DNA from: Calycina herbarum
Taxonomy: Eukaryota; Ascomycota; Leotiomycetes; Helotiales; Pezizellaceae
Length of the DNA stretch: 64,000 nt
Assembly (NCBI GenBank): GCA_001414485.1
Contig: LLEY01000140.1
Location: forward strand, 105,106 to 169,105
Direction of reading: 5' to 3'
Part shown: positions 33,856 to 45,968 of the stretch, one piece after another
How positions within the stretch are numbered: the first letter of the stretch is position 1
Layout of the letters: the number at the start of each line of letters is the position of its first letter
Position numbers and translations under genes: made by a program
The notes under the pieces: model-generated
The model's input: only the letters and a program-made list of their open reading frames with translations
What the model was told of the DNA's origin: nothing
Databases searched by the model: none

Positions 33856-34740
33856 TGCTAGGATTGCGAGAATGCTAGAATAATATAATTCTTACAAAAA
33901 TAATTGGGCGGATTCAAAAGTCATTCAGAACAGCAATGCAGATATAACCAACCCATTATGATAGGTAAGATGAGAGTCATGGACCGTCAAAAACAATGAA
34001 GGGATTATGAAGTTTGACTGCAGTCATGGGTAGGGTAAACATTCAGTATGCATTACTGACTCCGATACGGTTTTGGGTGTCTCCGAGAAACAACAAACAA
34101 TACCATTTTAATGAGGACACTGGTTTCGACTCATTCGTGATGGAATATCTGAAACAATACAACTTATTAATGAATCCACATAAGGCTCTTGAGTGTCTTG
34201 GACAAATGACAGACAAAGTCAAGGTAAACTCGCACGCGATGAGGCATGAGTAGAAAGGAAGCGATCGAAGACAGGAGATTTTTGAAGATAAGCAGCTCAT
34301 CATGATTTGACTCTCTCAGGCAAAGCAAAGCAAAGAAATGCGAGGAAAGCACAAAAACAGGACAGTCTCGCTACAATTCCTAAGCATGGAAAAAAAAAAG
34401 GTAATGGCGGACTAAGAAACGCCGAGCGTCTGCAAGAGATGGGAATAGCGAAAGTGATTATGGTTGACTTTGAAAGAAAATGTGTGACTGGGCCCTCATT
34501 TTCATTTTGAATCATCGTATGAACAGAATAATGAGTTGGAGGAATATACTCGTAAGACAAACCAACGATTCCTCCTAGTAGAGCCCCGAATGAATGCAAT
34601 TGTAACAAAAGAAAGAAAGAATTTGTGGTGAACAAGAGTACATGGGAGTATGGAATAGAGATAGAAAGAATTGTTTGGAGGTAGTATCAAGGCTCCAAAG
34701 ACACCTTGAACATATGAACTCAACCCCCGTCAGTTGGCAG
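33856..34740. other. Intergenic, no convincing gene
   Basis: A plus-strand Lys-rich frame (34307-34510) and another at 34014-34253 carry no known motif and are separated by stops. I cannot support a gene. Confidence 0.3.
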
Positions 34741-35488
34741 TTACAAAACATGCAACCACTCTTTCATCCACCCAACAACAGCATTCTTAGCCCTCAACAT
34801 GGCTTCTCGCTCTCCATCAACTTTCTCATTTCCCCTCACCAAAAGAACCATGTTCAACACCAGGAAAGTGGTGATAGTCCAACGGCAACCCAAGCTTCAT
34901 CACCGTCTCAAAAGTATGCATCTTCAACTCAGCAGTATACACCACATCCCTCTCGGGCGCCAAAATCTGAACCGGAACCCCAACTTCATCAATATCCTCC
35001 TTCGTCAAAAGACTCGGATGACCAGCAGAGATACAATCCACAAGTGGAGGCTGATGTTCCTTCGCACCTAACCTAAAAGCTGCCCACCCCCCATAACAAA
35101 AGCCTACTGCCCCAATCTTTTCATGTTTGGATCCGAGGGCTCTCGCGAAGTCAAAAATCTCCGGTTCGCGAATCTCACGAGAATTTCGCTTCAGGCAACC
35201 CTCAATGTCTACCTCTTCCCATCTTCCCGCGACGAGGGGTTCAAAGGGAAGAACTTCGCCGCCGAGGAAATCGGGAACATAGACTGTTGCGTTTGCTTCT
35301 TTGGCGTAGTGGTCTGCTAGGAGACGGACGTTGGGGAAGGACCAGCCCATGAGGTCGTGGATTATCAATATGGCGACTGCGGGGTTGTCGCCTGCCATGT
35401 AGGTATCCAGAGAGGCGAGTTTGTCGATGCGGCCTGAGGGGGTGCCTTCCCATTCAAAGCCTTGGAGGCAGCAGGGGGATATTGACAT
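34741..35488 (-). CDS. Dienelactone hydrolase family protein, possible 3' frameshift
   Basis: From ATG 35488 the frame reads MSISPCCLQGFEWEGTPSGR, AILIIHDLMGWSFPNVRLLADHYA, a nucleophile elbow GAVGFCYGGWAAFRLG (Cys in the serine-hydrolase position, as in dienelactone hydrolases), then VQILAPERDVVYTAEL (Asp) and FPGVEHGSF (His). The triad Cys-Asp-His is complete. The frame stops at 34826, but the next frame continues VRGNEKVDGEREAMLRAKNAVVGW to a stop at 34741, the normal family ending; a single surplus G at 34839-34840 would explain it. Either the protein ends early after the catalytic His or the base is an assembly error. Likely a cytosolic carboxymethylenebutenolidase-type hydrolase; the substrate is unknown. 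Confidence 0.85.
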
Positions 35489-35998
35489 GATGTGAGATAA
35501 TATAAATCAAGAATTTGGATGCTGTTGTTGCGGAATTATTGAGGATGGAAAAGGGAGGGGATGACTATTCTATTTAGATGTGGTTACATTGGGCCACGCC
35601 TCACATCTACCTAAATCGTACTGAGTCGAGAGGCTAACATAAAAAGAAACGATGAACGTTGTATATAGATGGATAGATAGATCTATATAAACTAAAAATC
35701 GTAGAAAAAGGTAGAAAGTCAGGTGTACCAAACGTGATACGATTACATACCTATATGCGTTGGTGTTGACTTCCGGAGACTTGATTCTCGGAGACATTTC
35801 CGATCTTCAATCCCATCAACAAACCCAAAATGCATTTCTCAGCAGCAATTCCCTTCGGCGCCCCAACTTTTCTGAAGCAAAGATCTATTCCCCGTATCTG
35901 TATCCACTACGAGCCCTATTTACTTCCGCCTAGCTAGTCCGCCGCTTCAGTTCTAGAAGTATATAATTCCCCGCCCTCTTTCACCAGCCAACCCCAAA
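35489..35998. other. Intergenic spacer between divergent genes
   Basis: This spacer separates the dienelactone hydrolase (leftward) from the DUF924 gene (rightward). A short near-repeat of GATAGATAGAT lies at 35671-35682. No gene is seen. Confidence 0.35.
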
Positions 35999-36846
35999 AT
36001 GCGACCCTTCAATCTCACCTCCTCGATAAGCAAGGTACGTAAACCCTCTCCAACATTAATAGCGTAATCTCTTCTTCGTGCTAACATCAATCCCCCCAGG
36101 TCCTAAGCTTCCAAGCCGTCTTCAAATCCGCCTTCCTTCCATCCTCCTACCGCACAATGTCCTCCCTCAACACCCCCCAACCCGAAATCGACCGCGTCCT
36201 GAAATACTGGTTCGAAACAGGCGATGTACCTACAGAATGGTTCCGTGGCGGCGCCCAAGTAGACACCGAGATCAAGGACCAATTCGGTCAATTGGTGGAC
36301 CAGGCTCGCGCAGCAGAGCTCAACTCGTGGACCGCAGAACCCAAGGGCACGCTCGCACTCCTTGTTCTGCTCGATCAATTCTCGCGAAACCTATTCCGGG
36401 GCTCGCCCGAGTCGTGGAGCAAAGCTAATATGGCTTTTGGTATAGCGACGGAAGCAATTGCACGGGGAGAGGATAGGGAGGTAGAGCATATGCAGCAGGC
36501 TTTTCTTTATTTGTCTTTGATGCATGATGAGAATCTAGTCTCGCAGATTGCTGGGTTGGCTTTGTATGAAGGACTTGTGAGTCGATGTGATCCAGAGACG
36601 CTTACTTCAGAATTCGCTCAAATGTCGATGAAATCCACGAGGAGCCATCTCGATGTTATTCGACGGTTTGGAAGATTTCCGAGCAGGAATAAAGTTCTGG
36701 GGAGGGAATCAACGCCGGCAGAGATCAAATATCTCAAGGAGCAACACGTGATTTTTGGGGATCCGAACAATAAAATCAAAATCAATGTGTCACCAACACA
36801 TACCCACATAGCAGTCTTTCACCGCGATGGACTCTCCTCAGCCTGA
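35999..36846 (+). CDS. DUF924 family protein, probably mitochondrial
   Basis: Exons 35999-36034 and 36100-36846 (GTACGT...CAG) encode 260 residues. The start MRPFNLTSSISKVLSFQAVFK plus SAFLPSSYR is rich in Arg/Ser/Leu and lacks acids, like a mitochondrial presequence; an internal ATG (36157) would give the mature-like form. The body matches DUF924: IDRVLKYWFETGDVPTEWFRGG, LALLVLLDQFSRNLFRGSPESW, AFLYLSLMHDENL, and RFPSRNKVLGRESTPAE. DUF924 proteins form a TPR-like helical fold and have no established activity. Length is normal for the family. Identification is firm, function is not. Confidence 0.9.
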
Positions 36847-37875
36847 ATGCGAAGAGCGAAATACGAGCATGCAGCTTCATTTAAAGCCTAAACGCCTTGG
36901 TTGTTATCGTCTTTTTCCGGGTAAACGGCAATGGGGTCGCAATGATACGTATCCCCAGGCAGCATCTTCTGGCTTTGGGAAACCATTGGGATGGGTGTCT
37001 TTTATTTAAACTTTGTTTGAGCAAACTGCCTACTCACAAAAGAAACCCTGCTGGAAAAGAGCGACCAGAAAATATCTCTTCTCTCTGGCCCAAATTGCAC
37101 AGGAATGGCGAGTCTGTCTCGCTCTGGGTGTTCTTACTCACTCTGCTATTCAGGCATTCTTGTGGATTTTCAATTCGTCTTTTTCTTTTTTCTTTTCTAC
37201 AAGTTGTGTTTAGTATATTCACATGCCCTATGATCATCGTTGTCAAGGCGAGCAGTCATGCCCTTGAGCCAAGTGGTGATTTCATTCTATTCGTAGTCGG
37301 AGCTTGCCATGTATTACTGAGGGAATTGTTACTTTTTTTAAAAAAAAATTCCACCTCCTTTTGAACATTTTCCAGGTTTTGGTTATTTGTTTATTGCCAT
37401 TAGCCTGGATCATCACAATACTTTCTATGGACCAGTCAAAACCATGCCACCAAAATTTGGATACAAGCTGCCAGGTTCCCCAGAAAGCCCCACACTACCC
37501 CACGATTTGATGGAGGCTCTCAATGAGCAAATGTATACTAAGTAATATTATAATGGAACCTTCATCGAGGACCTCCAAGATCTCGTGTCGAAAGGTATCA
37601 TATGTGCTGATGAAATGGTCCAATAAGAGGATGTTTTCAGCCAATCCAGATATTTCCTCGTTATAGGCAGTCACCGAATACCCATTGAGCTTTATTGCCT
37701 GAAGCAGATATGGTAGACTTGAACTATGGCTGATCTCAAGAATCACAACGCCAAGAGGGAAGCCCCGGAGCGGTGGCAAGCTCTGGTTTATACATATTCC
37801 TCGATTTGTCACGGATCATTATTTCGGTTCCGAGAAATTTACTAACCCTTTGAGCGAAAGGTATCTACTCTGAGA
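36847..37875. other. Intergenic, T-rich, no convincing gene
   Basis: Poly-T and A tracts dominate 37180-37370. Frames such as 37495-37812 (minus, 105 codons) lack any motif. The right end is the promoter of the glucuronoyl esterase gene. Confidence 0.35.
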
Positions 37876-39389
37876 ATGCGACCACACTTCCTTTTTATGG
37901 CGACTCTTCTGAGTCTGCTCAATTCTCTTCTGGCACAAAATATTACCTGTCCGAAAACTCCCTCCCCTTGGCCCGCAGCAAGCACATATCCCAAGATCTC
38001 AACACTTCCAGATCCTTTCACGTACCTAGATGGTAAAACCCGTGTCTCAACAAAAGCAGAATGGTACGCTTGCCGCAAACCAGAGATCCTACAGCTTCTC
38101 CAACAATACCAATATGGGTTTTACCCCGACCACACAGTCGAAAAAGTGACCGCGACGAGATCCGGAAACTCTGTATCTATCAGCGTTGCTGCGGGTGGGA
38201 AATCAGGAAGTTTCAAAGCTACCATCAACCTCCCAAGTGGCAGCACAACTGGAGGCGTACCGGTGATTATCGCTATTGGGGGGATCGACAATAATGCGTA
38301 TTTGAAGCAGGGTGTTGCGGTGGTGACGTTCGATTATACGAGTGTGAGTCCGGATAGCAATGGCAAGACGGGAGCGTTTTGGGCGTTGTATAATGGGAAG
38401 GATATTGGTATGTGTCCCCTTCCCCCTCGTTCTCCTATATATTCAATCCTCATCGTGGGCTTTTGCTGAAAATCACAAAGGAGTTCTCACAGCATGGGCA
38501 TGGGGTTTCCATCGCGTCCTTGACGCCCTAATCCTCACCGCGCCCGAAATCGATTCCACGAAAGTCGGAGTAACAGGCTGTTCGCGACTCGGAAAGGCTG
38601 CACTTGCTGCTGGACTTTTCGATAACAGGATTACACTTACCATGCCGATGTCCTCTGGAGTCCAAGGATTGGGTCCTTATCGCTATTCGTTATCTGGACA
38701 GGGTGAAAATCTTGAGAATTCGAAAAGTGGTGCGGGGTGGTGGACTAATAGTGTACTTGGGACTTTTGTGAATAAAGCTGATCAGTTACCTTATGATGCA
38801 AATACCATTGCTGCTGCGATTGCGCCGAGAGCGGTGATTATTGATCAGGGGCAGGGGGATGCTTATACGGATAGTAAGGGGACGGCTGTTACTGTTTTCC
38901 CGGCGGCGGCACTGGTTTATAAGGTTGGTTTTCTCTAAATTTTTGTTTTCAGAGAGCTTTGGCATAATTGAGACTCTGTTTCCTCCTTGGGCCGAATCCC
39001 TTTTTCGGGGGTTTCGCGGAAGATATATGGAGATGACGATACTGACTTTGAGATTTTTTTGTAGTGGCTTGGGGTCGAAGATAAGATTGGGATGGCTATT
39101 AGGAGTGGTGGGCATTGTGATAATGCTGGGTAGTAAGTGCACCTTCTTTGCTTTATGTGTTTTGGATTTGGTGGTTTTGGAAAGTTTGGGGTTGGTAGGA
39201 GACTGCGAGTGCTGACGTGATCTTGATGTTAGTACGAATGTCCTTCCATATGTGTTGAAAATCTTCAAGGGAACGGCTACGAGTAGGAATTATGCGGATT
39301 TGGCGCCTTGGACTGCTATGACTAGTGCGTATCCGTGGGCGAGTGACATCCCGAAAGCGAATATGCAGAGACAGGTTCTCGAGGTTTGA
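37876..39389 (+). CDS. Secreted 4-O-methyl-glucuronoyl methylesterase (CE15)
   Basis: Four exons (37876-38407, 38481-38923, 39065-39132, 39233-39389) give 399 residues in one frame. MRPHFLFMATLLSLLNSLLA is a signal peptide. Family features follow: CRKPEILQLLQQYQYGFYP, GVPVIIAIGG, AWAWGFHRVLDAL, the serine elbow GVTGCSRLGKAAL (CE15 GCSRxGK), PMSSGVQGLGPYRY, APRAVIIDQGQ and SGGHCDNAG with the catalytic His. CE15 enzymes cut the ester between lignin alcohols and glucuronic acid of xylan, so it should act outside the cell on plant wall. No CBM1 module is present. The second donor (GTTGGT) is unusual; the third intron uses GTAAGT. The conserved protein continuity across each junction supports the model. 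Confidence 0.92.
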
Positions 39390-40093
39390 GGGGAGAGATT
39401 TGTTGGTTGAGATTTGATTGCTGAGAATTTGGTATGAAGGATGGATATTGTAGAACATGAAGTTGATGAGGCGGTACCTGAGGGGGTGGTGTTTGAGACT
39501 GAAGCTGATGAAAATGCGGTTCCTTCGTCAAGATATAAAATTGATGGCTGAGTAGCTCGAGGCGATGCGATTATTCACGCAGCTGGTGTGGTCGGTAGCT
39601 TGGTTGAGTGAGACTTCGCATGTCCCAGTTTGCACCATTATTACTGGTATCTTTCTTGGGTGTTCTATTCTTACCTTCTTTCGGTATCTCATTGCCTTCT
39701 TTCTTTCCAGTTTCATTTATATATTGAATATTTTCATATCTAAAGGTGGTGTTGCCAGAGACGTTGATTGGGTGATATCTGGAAGGATGTTACGTTGCCT
39801 GTCAGACGGTAACACCAAGGATTTGATCTGACCCCGTTTCATCTGCGTTTACCCAATTAGATTGTTTATTCACCTCGAAATCGCACCACTCGTAATACGA
39901 GGAGATTGCGGGGATCCTGTCAGACGGTTCTAGGCGCATTTCAGGGCTGTGTACGGCGCGGTTGGGGCGCAAGGCTGTTGGTGTTGGTATCTATAAACAC
40001 CATGTCCTCGAACGCCGTCGCGAGCTCGCAATTTGGTATTATATTAATTCAAATTGACAATTGAGAGAATTAGACCAATTCAATTCCGTCACC
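39390..40093. other. Intergenic, no convincing gene
   Basis: Contains two diverged copies of a phrase GATCCTGTCAGACGG/TTGCCTGTCAGACGGT (about 39797 and 39913). No gene is visible. The right end is the promoter of the GPI-anchor candidate. Confidence 0.35.
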
Positions 40094-40699
40094 ATGAAGT
40101 TTACTACACTCGTTACAACGTCACTGCCTCTTTTTGCGGCCGGTGTATTTGCTCAAGATCCAGCACCAGCTTCTACTACCGCCTCAACCCTCGATGTGTA
40201 AGTTTGGCCTGAAAAAAAGATCTTTCAAACGTTGCTCGCAACCCTCCCTTCCAAGCTTCCCCTAACACGTCCCAACAGAACATCAATAATAGCAAACTAC
40301 TACCAAACCGCACCCACCCTACCCCCCGCAATCTCAACCTCCCTCGCCATAGCACTAAACTCCGTCGAATCCTCCTTCGAAGCAAACCCCACCTATGCAT
40401 CCGCTCATGCCGCACTAGTTTCTGCTGCTCCTGATGCGGCCCAGAAAAGTTCATTAGCGAAGAATGGATATAATTACCATATTGTCACGACCGCGAGTTG
40501 GTTTCATGGCGGTGTACCGAAAGCAGCGGAGAGTGCTGTTGCAGATAAATTTGCAACTGTGTTGAAGGTTGAGGGGGAGGTTATGGCGAACAATAGTATT
40601 GTTGTTCCAAAGAATGGTGCGGGGAGGGTTGGAGGGAGTGGGATGGCTGTTTTGGGGGCTGTGGTTGTGGGTGTTTTGGGGGCGGTTTTGGTTTTGTGA
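40094..40699 (+). CDS. Small secreted protein with GPI-anchor signal
   Basis: Exons 40094-40197 and 40279-40699 (GTAAGT...CAG) give 174 residues. MKFTTLVTTSLPLFAAGVFA is a signal peptide; a short Pro/Ala/Ser/Thr segment follows. The middle (SIIANYYQTAPTLPPAI, YNYHIVTTASWFHGGVPKAAE) has no cysteines. The C-terminus is GGSGMAVLGAVVVGVLGAVLVL, a hydrophobic tail after a Gly/Ser omega-site region, as in GPI-anchored wall proteins. It is likely on the plasma membrane or wall. I do not recognise a domain of known function. Confidence 0.82.
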
Positions 40700-41990
40700 G
40701 GGGGTTGAGGGCTGATTTTGGGAGTTTCTGGGAGGGTAATTTGAGATGATTTATGAGACTAGGTTGGGAGGTCATGGAATATGGGCTTGCTCCGTGGGTT
40801 TATTTTGGATTTTGGGTTCTGGATGTGCGTTTTTTTCTGGATCCTTTGGTGGAGTGAGATACCCTATTCAAGTTTTTTGACTGCGTTTTTATGTTTTATG
40901 GTCACTGGCATGTTATCACAAAGTTCTTGGCTTTTCCTACAGACCCATCGGTGGATGGTGATGTGAGATACCCCGCGACCAATTTTCTTGCGTCTTTGGT
41001 ACTGGCACCATTACTGTTACCTCGACGCTGTTGGTGTCCTTCTGTGGACTTACAGGTGGGTAGATGCTTGTGCCAAGTGGCATTTGATTATCTACTTGGC
41101 TTGATCCTTGGACACCGTAACCTTGTTACTGTAGATCCTTGAGGCAGACACATGTTCATGTCGAGCGGCCATCATATCATTCCCCTTTTCTGCCATTTTT
41201 ACTTTATTTTCCTACGCAGGTGACGAAACAAGCTTTCTTTTTCTGTCACATCCGGGAATCAAATTAATTGAATATTACTTTCACTTGGAATGGTGGATCC
41301 TTTTGTTATTTTCGAGCCTATGGCAGAAGCAGTCACTCGTTACGTTCCTTCTCTCTTACGCCCCAACCATAATAGAAGAACTCAACGTTTTCTTCGTATT
41401 CAATTGCCATCTTTCTACCAAGAATCCCTTTCTAGTCCGAGTAACGTCACTGCTCATCATTGACTACGTTCCGACCACGTTCCATCACGTGTTCAATATG
41501 GCTAAATTCCTCGGATATCAACCATGAAAGCACGACTTCAAAAGAACCATTTTACCCACCCAATGCAAATCTCTTCTCCGGAACACGGCTCAAAATCTCA
41601 AGCTCTTTGATCTGTTCTTAATTGAATATAGTGCGATTATGCTCGCCTTGCTGTTGTTGGATGGCAGCCTTGAGCTACCTCCGGAGAACACTTCTACATT
41701 CCATCTTTTTTCACCACCGGAACTGTAAATTTCGGACCGAGTGACATTCTTTTTCAGCCTGTTTGTCATATTCGTCATCCAGGTCCCCTGAAATCCTCTT
41801 GAGCCTGTAGACTTCAGTAGGCAAGCTAAAAATGCACAATCGATACCTGGCCACTGGGCCGCGGCACACATTTCGGATCATTTGTTATATACCTGCGATT
41901 ATTTTTCTTCTTTCTGTTTTTGGAATTGATGTGCGCTTTATCTCTGCTCACAACTTCATCGTCGGTGGCGACTGTGAACTTCAGTCGACC
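40700..41990. other. Intergenic, no convincing gene
   Basis: Short frames only. The frame of the next gene is open upstream to 41832 (MHNRYLATGP), but the ATG at 41991 begins a proper signal peptide, so I place the start there. Confidence 0.35.
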
Positions 41991-44693
41991 ATGATGTTTT
42001 CGCCCTTTGTTATCTGTCTGTGGACCATTGCTGGCTATTTCGTCACATCTTCCGCTGCCTGTTCTAATCATGGAAACGAGAGACGAGATGTTGAGGTAGA
42101 TGCCGCCATTTACAATCATACTTGGACGGAACCAATTTTGAAGCCAGGCAATCAAACTCTCCACCAAAGGCCTCCACCAGTTGCGCCTACAATAGTTAAG
42201 CTAGATGGTCAGTCGATCAAAGTCAATACCACCGAGTGCCACCCAGGAAACGGAACTGCACAAAAGAGAGATGTTACGGCCGCTGCGACGAGCACGAAAG
42301 CAATATTCCTAGTATTCGCAAGAGATACCGCCTCGGCATATTCAGCATACTCGGGCTTAAACGATTATGGAATTCCTTACGAGCTGGTCATTGTCCCTTC
42401 AACAGGTATCACATTACCGAAATTGAAAACGTCAGATACGGTAGGCAATTATGGTGGATTCGTGATTCTATCCGAAGTCAGTTATAAAAACTCGGCTGGG
42501 AATTGGGGGTCGGCTATCACTGCAGATCAATGGCAAGCGATGTATGATTATCAGACGGCTTTTGGGGCTAGGATGGTGAGGATGGATGTCGTTCCTTCTG
42601 CAAGCTCCGGAACGAGGGTTGTTGGGTCATGTTGTGAGGATACTCAAGATCAGAAGATTTTTGTTAGCGACACTTCTCAATTCCCTACCGCTGGTTTGAA
42701 AACGTAAGCCTTCTAACTTACTACGATAAACCTTTGCTAAAAAAAAATGAAGGGGAGCAACAATGAGTACACAAGGGCTGTATCATTACCCCGCCGCGGT
42801 AACGGATACCACGACCACCACTGCTGTTGTAAATTTTAGCCCTGCAACTGGATTTAATGATATAACTAACGCGGTAGTTATAAATAATGTCTCAGGAAGA
42901 AAGCAGGTAAGTTTTACGAGATTCCGGAAATGAATGGAAATATTAATCACTCTTAGATGGTATTTTTCATGCCCATGGCAACTGATTGGGCACTCACATC
43001 AACTGTTTTGACGCACGTATGGATTCATTGGGCTACGAGAGGACTTTGTGGGTTCTTTACTCTCCGGGAAAAGAACTCGTGCTAACAAAATCCAAGATGC
43101 TGGATACCGAAGAATGATGTTGAATACCCAAGGTATAATTACAATCTTCCCCTTGTCTTTGAATTCCAAATATTGAAACCTTTAATAGTCGACGATATGT
43201 TTCTCACCACGGGTGTTTACGATGGTGGAAACTTCCGAATCAGCACAGCGGATCTCGCAACCCACATCCAGTGGACTGGAACAGTTGGTGCAAAAATGCC
43301 AGCAGGAAGTAACTACACTATTGAAATTGGTCACAACGGCAACGGAAATATTGAGGTGAGCGAACGTGTAGTTCTAAACAGTAAGTCTACAACTCACTTA
43401 CATTCCCTCAGATCTCCTACAAAAACAAGAAGTCAGCTTGCAAACAAGGCATGGTAGCACGGGAAGAACCTCCCACCACCCCACTCGAATACGTCAAACC
43501 AATTGGTACGGGTATCAATCTTTGGCCTGCCAACGCGACGACCTATTCATATACCGATGATTGCATTGCACAAGATGCTTTGGCGAAGTTCTTTCAGGTG
43601 CAGAATAATAGGGATTCGTTTATGCATATCAGCCATACCTTTACACACGAGGACGAGAATTCGGCAACTTATGATGATGTTCAGAAGGAAATTACTTGGA
43701 ATCAGAAGTGGTTGAGTCAAATTGGCCTTGCGAACGCGAAGTGGTTTAGTGGAAGTGGCATCATTCCGCCGGCGATTACGGGTTTGCATAACGGGGATGC
43801 TTTGAGGGCTTGGAAAGAGAATGGAATCGTTAATGTCGTGGGAGATAATACTAGAAGTGCATTATTAAATACGGTTTGATTTTCACCCCCGATATTCCAA
43901 GAAAAATTGCTAACTCGGAAATGTAGGTCAATGAACATTGGCCGCTGATCACAAATGTAGTGGCTAATGGTTTTGATGGTATCCAAATCACCCCTCGTTG
44001 GGCAACTAATATTTTCTACAATGTACGCTCATTCGTTCCTTTCTAGTTAGCAAAACAATTGGGCAATTCTAATCAATAGCAGTGCGATGATGCAGCTTGC
44101 GACGTAGCACAATGGACTTCTCTTGGAGCAACGGGAGATATCCAAGCCCTGCTTTCGGTCGAAAGAATGACCAATGCTCGGCATCTACTCCGGCTCCACC
44201 ATGACGCTTTTATGTTCCATCAAGCCAACCTCAGATGGGAAGGCGTCGGGAAAAACACTTTGAATGGAGTTTCTGGGCAGTTTTCACTGCTTCAGATGTG
44301 GGTGGAGACTGTTGTTGCCGAAGTAACACGTTTGGTGACCTGGCCAATCATAACCATGAAACATGATGATGTTAATCGACTCCTCCATTTTTCACTAATT
44401 GGCTAACTCAAATCTAGCTCGCTAAAACATTTGCAAAACGCATGACGAGGGATGCATGTAATTATACACTCGCACACCAATTCACAGGTTCTACGATCAC
44501 AGGGGTTACGGTTGGGGCACCGAGTGTGGGACATAAGTGCGCGGCGCCTATTCCGGTTACGATTCCGGGTACGTTGGCAGATACGGGTATCATTTTTAAT
44601 ACCGAGAAAATTGGGAGTGACAGCCTGACGGCTTGGGTTGATTTGAATGGCAGGGAAGTCACTTTGAGGCTAAAAGAGGCAGTGCCCTGGTAG
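41991..44693 (+). CDS. agd3-like: Agd3-like secreted polysaccharide deacetylase (CE18)
   Basis: Nine exons (41991-42703, 42753-42906, 42957-43047, 43097-43132, 43189-43355, 43412-43873, 43927-44022, 44080-44322, 44418-44693) give 745 residues without a stop. MMFSPFVICLWTIAGYFVTS is a signal peptide. The N-terminal half (AIFLVFARDTASAYSAYSGL, GFVILSEVSY) matches the substrate-binding part of Agd3. The deacetylase domain shows NTQVDDMFLTTGVYD (metal/catalytic Asp pair), FMHISHTFTHED (metal His pair) and DGIQITPRWATNIFYN. A. fumigatus Agd3 (about 800 residues) deacetylates galactosaminogalactan, making it adhesive for biofilm and virulence. No GAG synthesis genes (epimerase, Gtb3, Ega3, Sph3) are seen in the window. 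Acceptor of intron 1 (AAG) is the weakest junction. Confidence 0.88.
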
Positions 44694-44835
44694 GTGTATA
44701 TATCAAAGCTTACGAATCACCAAACTTGGAAAGAAAAAGACCTGCAAGTGAAAAGAGTGTACTTTAACTTGTTGTTCGGTGGCTTCTAGCTCCAAGAGCC
44801 AGTAGATCCACCATATCACCACCCATAATATCCAA

Positions 44836-45968
44836 TCACCACTGAAATTTCTCCTTAACCAGTGCCTCCGACAACCCCCATAGTCTCTCTGCATTCTCAC
44901 CAGACGTAGCCCGAGGACCCGCCAAACCACTGATTTGACAATCAATGAAATAGCAGCCATAGTTCTCAACACCGTCCTTCGTCTTTGGTCCTTCAAGCTT
45001 TGGATCTGTGGCTGCAACCAGACTTGTAGCAGCTCCTTGACCCAAAGTCTTGACATCGAGAAGCCCACTGGAATACATAACTGCAATAGCCGCTTGAGTT
45101 TCCGGCTTCGCATTTCTCCCGAGTTCCGTGAAGATAATTCCGGGATGGACCGCAAGACTCAAAATGCCGTATTTCTCGTACAAACGTTTGTTCATTGCGA
45201 TTGTAAATAGAAGGTTGGCTACTTTGCTTTGATTGTATCCCTCGAGTGGGAGATATGACATCTCTCTCAAATTTCCTTGTTCCCCAAATTGTTTATGCCA
45301 GGGGTAAGGGGGTTGCTCATCCTCTGGAAGGTCCTTGTTGAGCTTTTCGAAATTGATATCGCTCCAACGGATACCCGATACGGTTGGTGATAACGACGTG
45401 ACATTTACTATGCGGGTCGATCCTTTGGGTTTCCCCTCGGATGCTTTGATGAGTTTGGGCATGATGAGAGAAGTGAAGAGGAAGTGTCCAATGTGATTTG
45501 TAGCAAATTGAATCTCGATTCCTTCCTCGCTTAATGTTCGTTCTGGGATCAACATCAGAGCGGCGTTGTTGACGACAATGTCAATTGTTGGAACATCTTT
45601 CCAGGAGAGGACCACGGCGGCCGCTTCACGGACTCCTTTTTGGCTTGAGAGATCAAGTTTCAAGCTACGGTAATCTACCGAGGGGAATTCGGACTTGAGA
45701 GCGTCGATACTTTCCTGAACTTTGGAAGGTGTACGACCGGCGATGATGAGAATGGCTGCGGATTGGGAGGCCTGGATATCGTGTTATTCGGAGGTTTTGG
45801 GACTTCTTGCCTAACACTTACGAATGCTTTTGCAGTTGCAAATCCAACACCTTTGAGGTTTACGCCTGTGACGAGGATGGTCTTGCCCTGAATTTGACCA
45901 GCAAATTTTTCCGCGACTTCCACGCTGTCGGTCTTTCCACCGAATTCTGGGTATGTAGTAAATGTCAT
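44836..45968 (-). CDS. Short-chain dehydrogenase/reductase
   Basis: Exons 45968-45822 and 45771-44836 (GTAAGT...CAG, phase 0) give 360 residues. The Rossmann fold is clear: GKTILVTGVNLKGVGFATAKA (TGxxxGxG), LIIAGRTPSKV, KLDLSS, DIVVNNAAL (NNA), RIVNVTSLS (catalytic Ser) and YNQSKVANLLF (YxxxK), then VHPGIIFTELG. It resembles the retinol dehydrogenase/WW-oxidoreductase-like SDRs common in fungal metabolism. No signal peptide. It lies on the same strand as the medium-chain dehydrogenase at 46708, about 740 bases downstream of that gene's stop, so the two could be co-regulated. The substrate cannot be inferred. Confidence 0.93.

Noticed and set aside
37495..37812. 105-codon minus-strand frame
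   Set aside because: No motif or neighbouring exon that continues it, and codon use is unlike the flanking genes; most likely chance.
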